Source: Pseudomonadota bacterium (GTDB lineage: Bacteria > Pseudomonadota > Alphaproteobacteria > Rhizobiales > Xanthobacteraceae). Taken from it: a stretch of 5,409 nt of DNA. Made by a program: the position numbers and the translations under genes. The notes under the pieces are model-generated. The model was not told the origin of the DNA. It saw nothing but the letters and a program-made list of their open reading frames with translations, and searched no databases. How positions within the stretch are numbered: position 1 is the first letter of the stretch; each line of letters begins with the position of its first letter. The stretch spans positions 1 through 5,409 of the forward strand of contig JAEYVN010000030.1 in NCBI GenBank assembly GCA_023431725.1. Direction: 5' to 3'. This document shows, one piece after another, positions 4,679 through 5,409 of the stretch.

Positions 4679-5409
4679 TCACGCCGGCGCAGATGCGTTG
4701 AACAGGGCCGGGTCGAAAGTGCCTTCGAACTCGAATGCGACAGAACCGGTCATCAGCACATGATCGTCGCGCTCGCGCCATTCGATGACGAGATCGCCGC
4801 CGGGCAACGACAGCCGCATCTTGCGATCGGCGCGGCCGAGCCGCGCAGCCGCCACAGCGGTCGCACAAGCGGCCGAGCCGCAGGCCTTGGTCAAACCTGC
4901 ACCGCGCTCCCATGTGCGCATGACGATGTGCTCGCGCGACCTGATCGCGGCCAGCGTAATGTTCGCACGGTCCGGGAAGATCGGATGATGCTCGAGCATC
5001 GGCCCGAATTTTTCGAGGTCATAGGCGTAAGGGTCGTCGACCCAGAACACCGCATGCGGATTGCCCATGTTGACGACCGACGGCGTGTGCAGGATCGGCG
5101 CATCGATCGGGCCGACCTGCAATTCGATGCCGCGGGTGTCGCGGAACTCCTCGGCCAGCGGAATCTCCTGCCAGCCGAACCGCGGCCTGCCCATATCGAC
5201 AGTGTAAGTACCGGCGTCCGGTCCCCGCCAGCAATTGATCAGCCCGGCCTTGGTTTCGAAGGTGAGGGCGTCCTTGCCGGTTTCATCGAACACGATCGAG
5301 GCAACGCAGCGCATGCCGTTGCCGCAGGCGCCGGCCTCCGACCCGTCATTGTTATAGATGCGCACGAAGCTTTCGGTTCCGGCCGCACGCGGCGGGTACA
5401 AAGCCATCA
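4679..5409 (-). CDS. dapF: Diaminopimelate epimerase DapF, N-terminus outside window
   Basis: The frame is open from the right edge to TGA at 4679, with 242 residues counted from an internal Met at 5407. The first 40-50 residues of this roughly 280-290-residue family lie beyond the window, so no start is given. Both active-site cysteines are present, numbered from that Met: Cys28 in [13 protein letters not shown] and Cys176 in L-T-K-A-C-G-S-A-A. Other family blocks are V-N-M-G-N-P-H-A-V at 112-120 and T-W-E-R-G-A-G at 165-171. The enzyme interconverts LL- and meso-diaminopimelate without a cofactor, using the two cysteines as acid and base, and feeds both lysine and peptidoglycan synthesis in the cytoplasm. 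It is probably the first or an early gene of the minus-strand unit dapF-mtaB-maoC; any promoter is outside the window. Confidence 0.96.
   Translation of the reverse strand, partial: MALYPPRAAGTESFVRIYNNDGSEAGACGNGMRCVASIVFDETGKDALTFETKAGLINCWRGPDAGTYTVDMGRPRFGWQEIPLAEEFRDTRGIELQVGPIDAPILHTPSVVNMGNPHAVFWVDDPYAYDLEKFGPMLEHHPIFPDRANITLAAIRSREHIVMRTWERGAGLTKACGSAACATAVAAARLGRADRKMRLSLPGGDLVIEWRERDDHVLMTGSVAFEFEGTFDPALFNASAPA

Overview
The window looks like core chromosome from an alphaproteobacterium, most likely Hyphomicrobiales/Rhizobiales close to Bradyrhizobium, Rhodopseudomonas or Afipia. This is inferred from the high GC content, the protein sequences, the neighbourhood of cytochrome c maturation, septation protein A, FtsY, MtaB and DapF genes, and palindromic repeats typical of that group. 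No database search was possible, so the genus is a guess from remembered families.

Layout, left to right. (1) 1-368, plus strand: the C-terminal part of a CcmG/DsbE (CycY) thioredoxin-like protein, probably the last gene of a ccm cluster lying to the left. (2) 369-448: an 80-bp gap between convergent genes, almost filled by an imperfect inverted repeat. (3) 449-2016, minus strand: ftsY followed by yciB/ispZ, 17 nt apart, a likely two-gene unit for membrane protein targeting and an inner-membrane septation-type protein. (4) 2044-2952, plus strand: an RluA-family RNA pseudouridine synthase, divergent from ftsY with only 27 bp between the starts. (5) 2963-5409, minus strand: a likely operon dapF (start outside the window), mtaB and a MaoC-like hotdog dehydratase, with gaps of 18 and 6 nt. 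There is no gene-free stretch over 300 bp, and I saw no tRNA, rRNA, CRISPR array, IS element or phage gene.

Most genes are housekeeping: cytochrome c maturation, lysine/peptidoglycan precursor synthesis (DapF), tRNA position-37 methylthiolation (MtaB), rRNA or tRNA pseudouridylation, and SRP-dependent targeting (FtsY).

The unusual part is the pseudouridine synthase gene. Its middle carries a 125-bp, strongly palindromic, C-run/G-run element that stays in frame, adding roughly 40-50 residues between two conserved blocks. Its 3' end carries a shorter copy with the same two-hairpin design, which supplies the last 15 residues and the stop codon. This resembles the protein-coding palindromic elements (RPEs) described in Rickettsia. 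A smaller oddity is a 14-bp tandem duplication at the mtaB start that creates a five-codon mini-ORF ending on the mtaB start codon.
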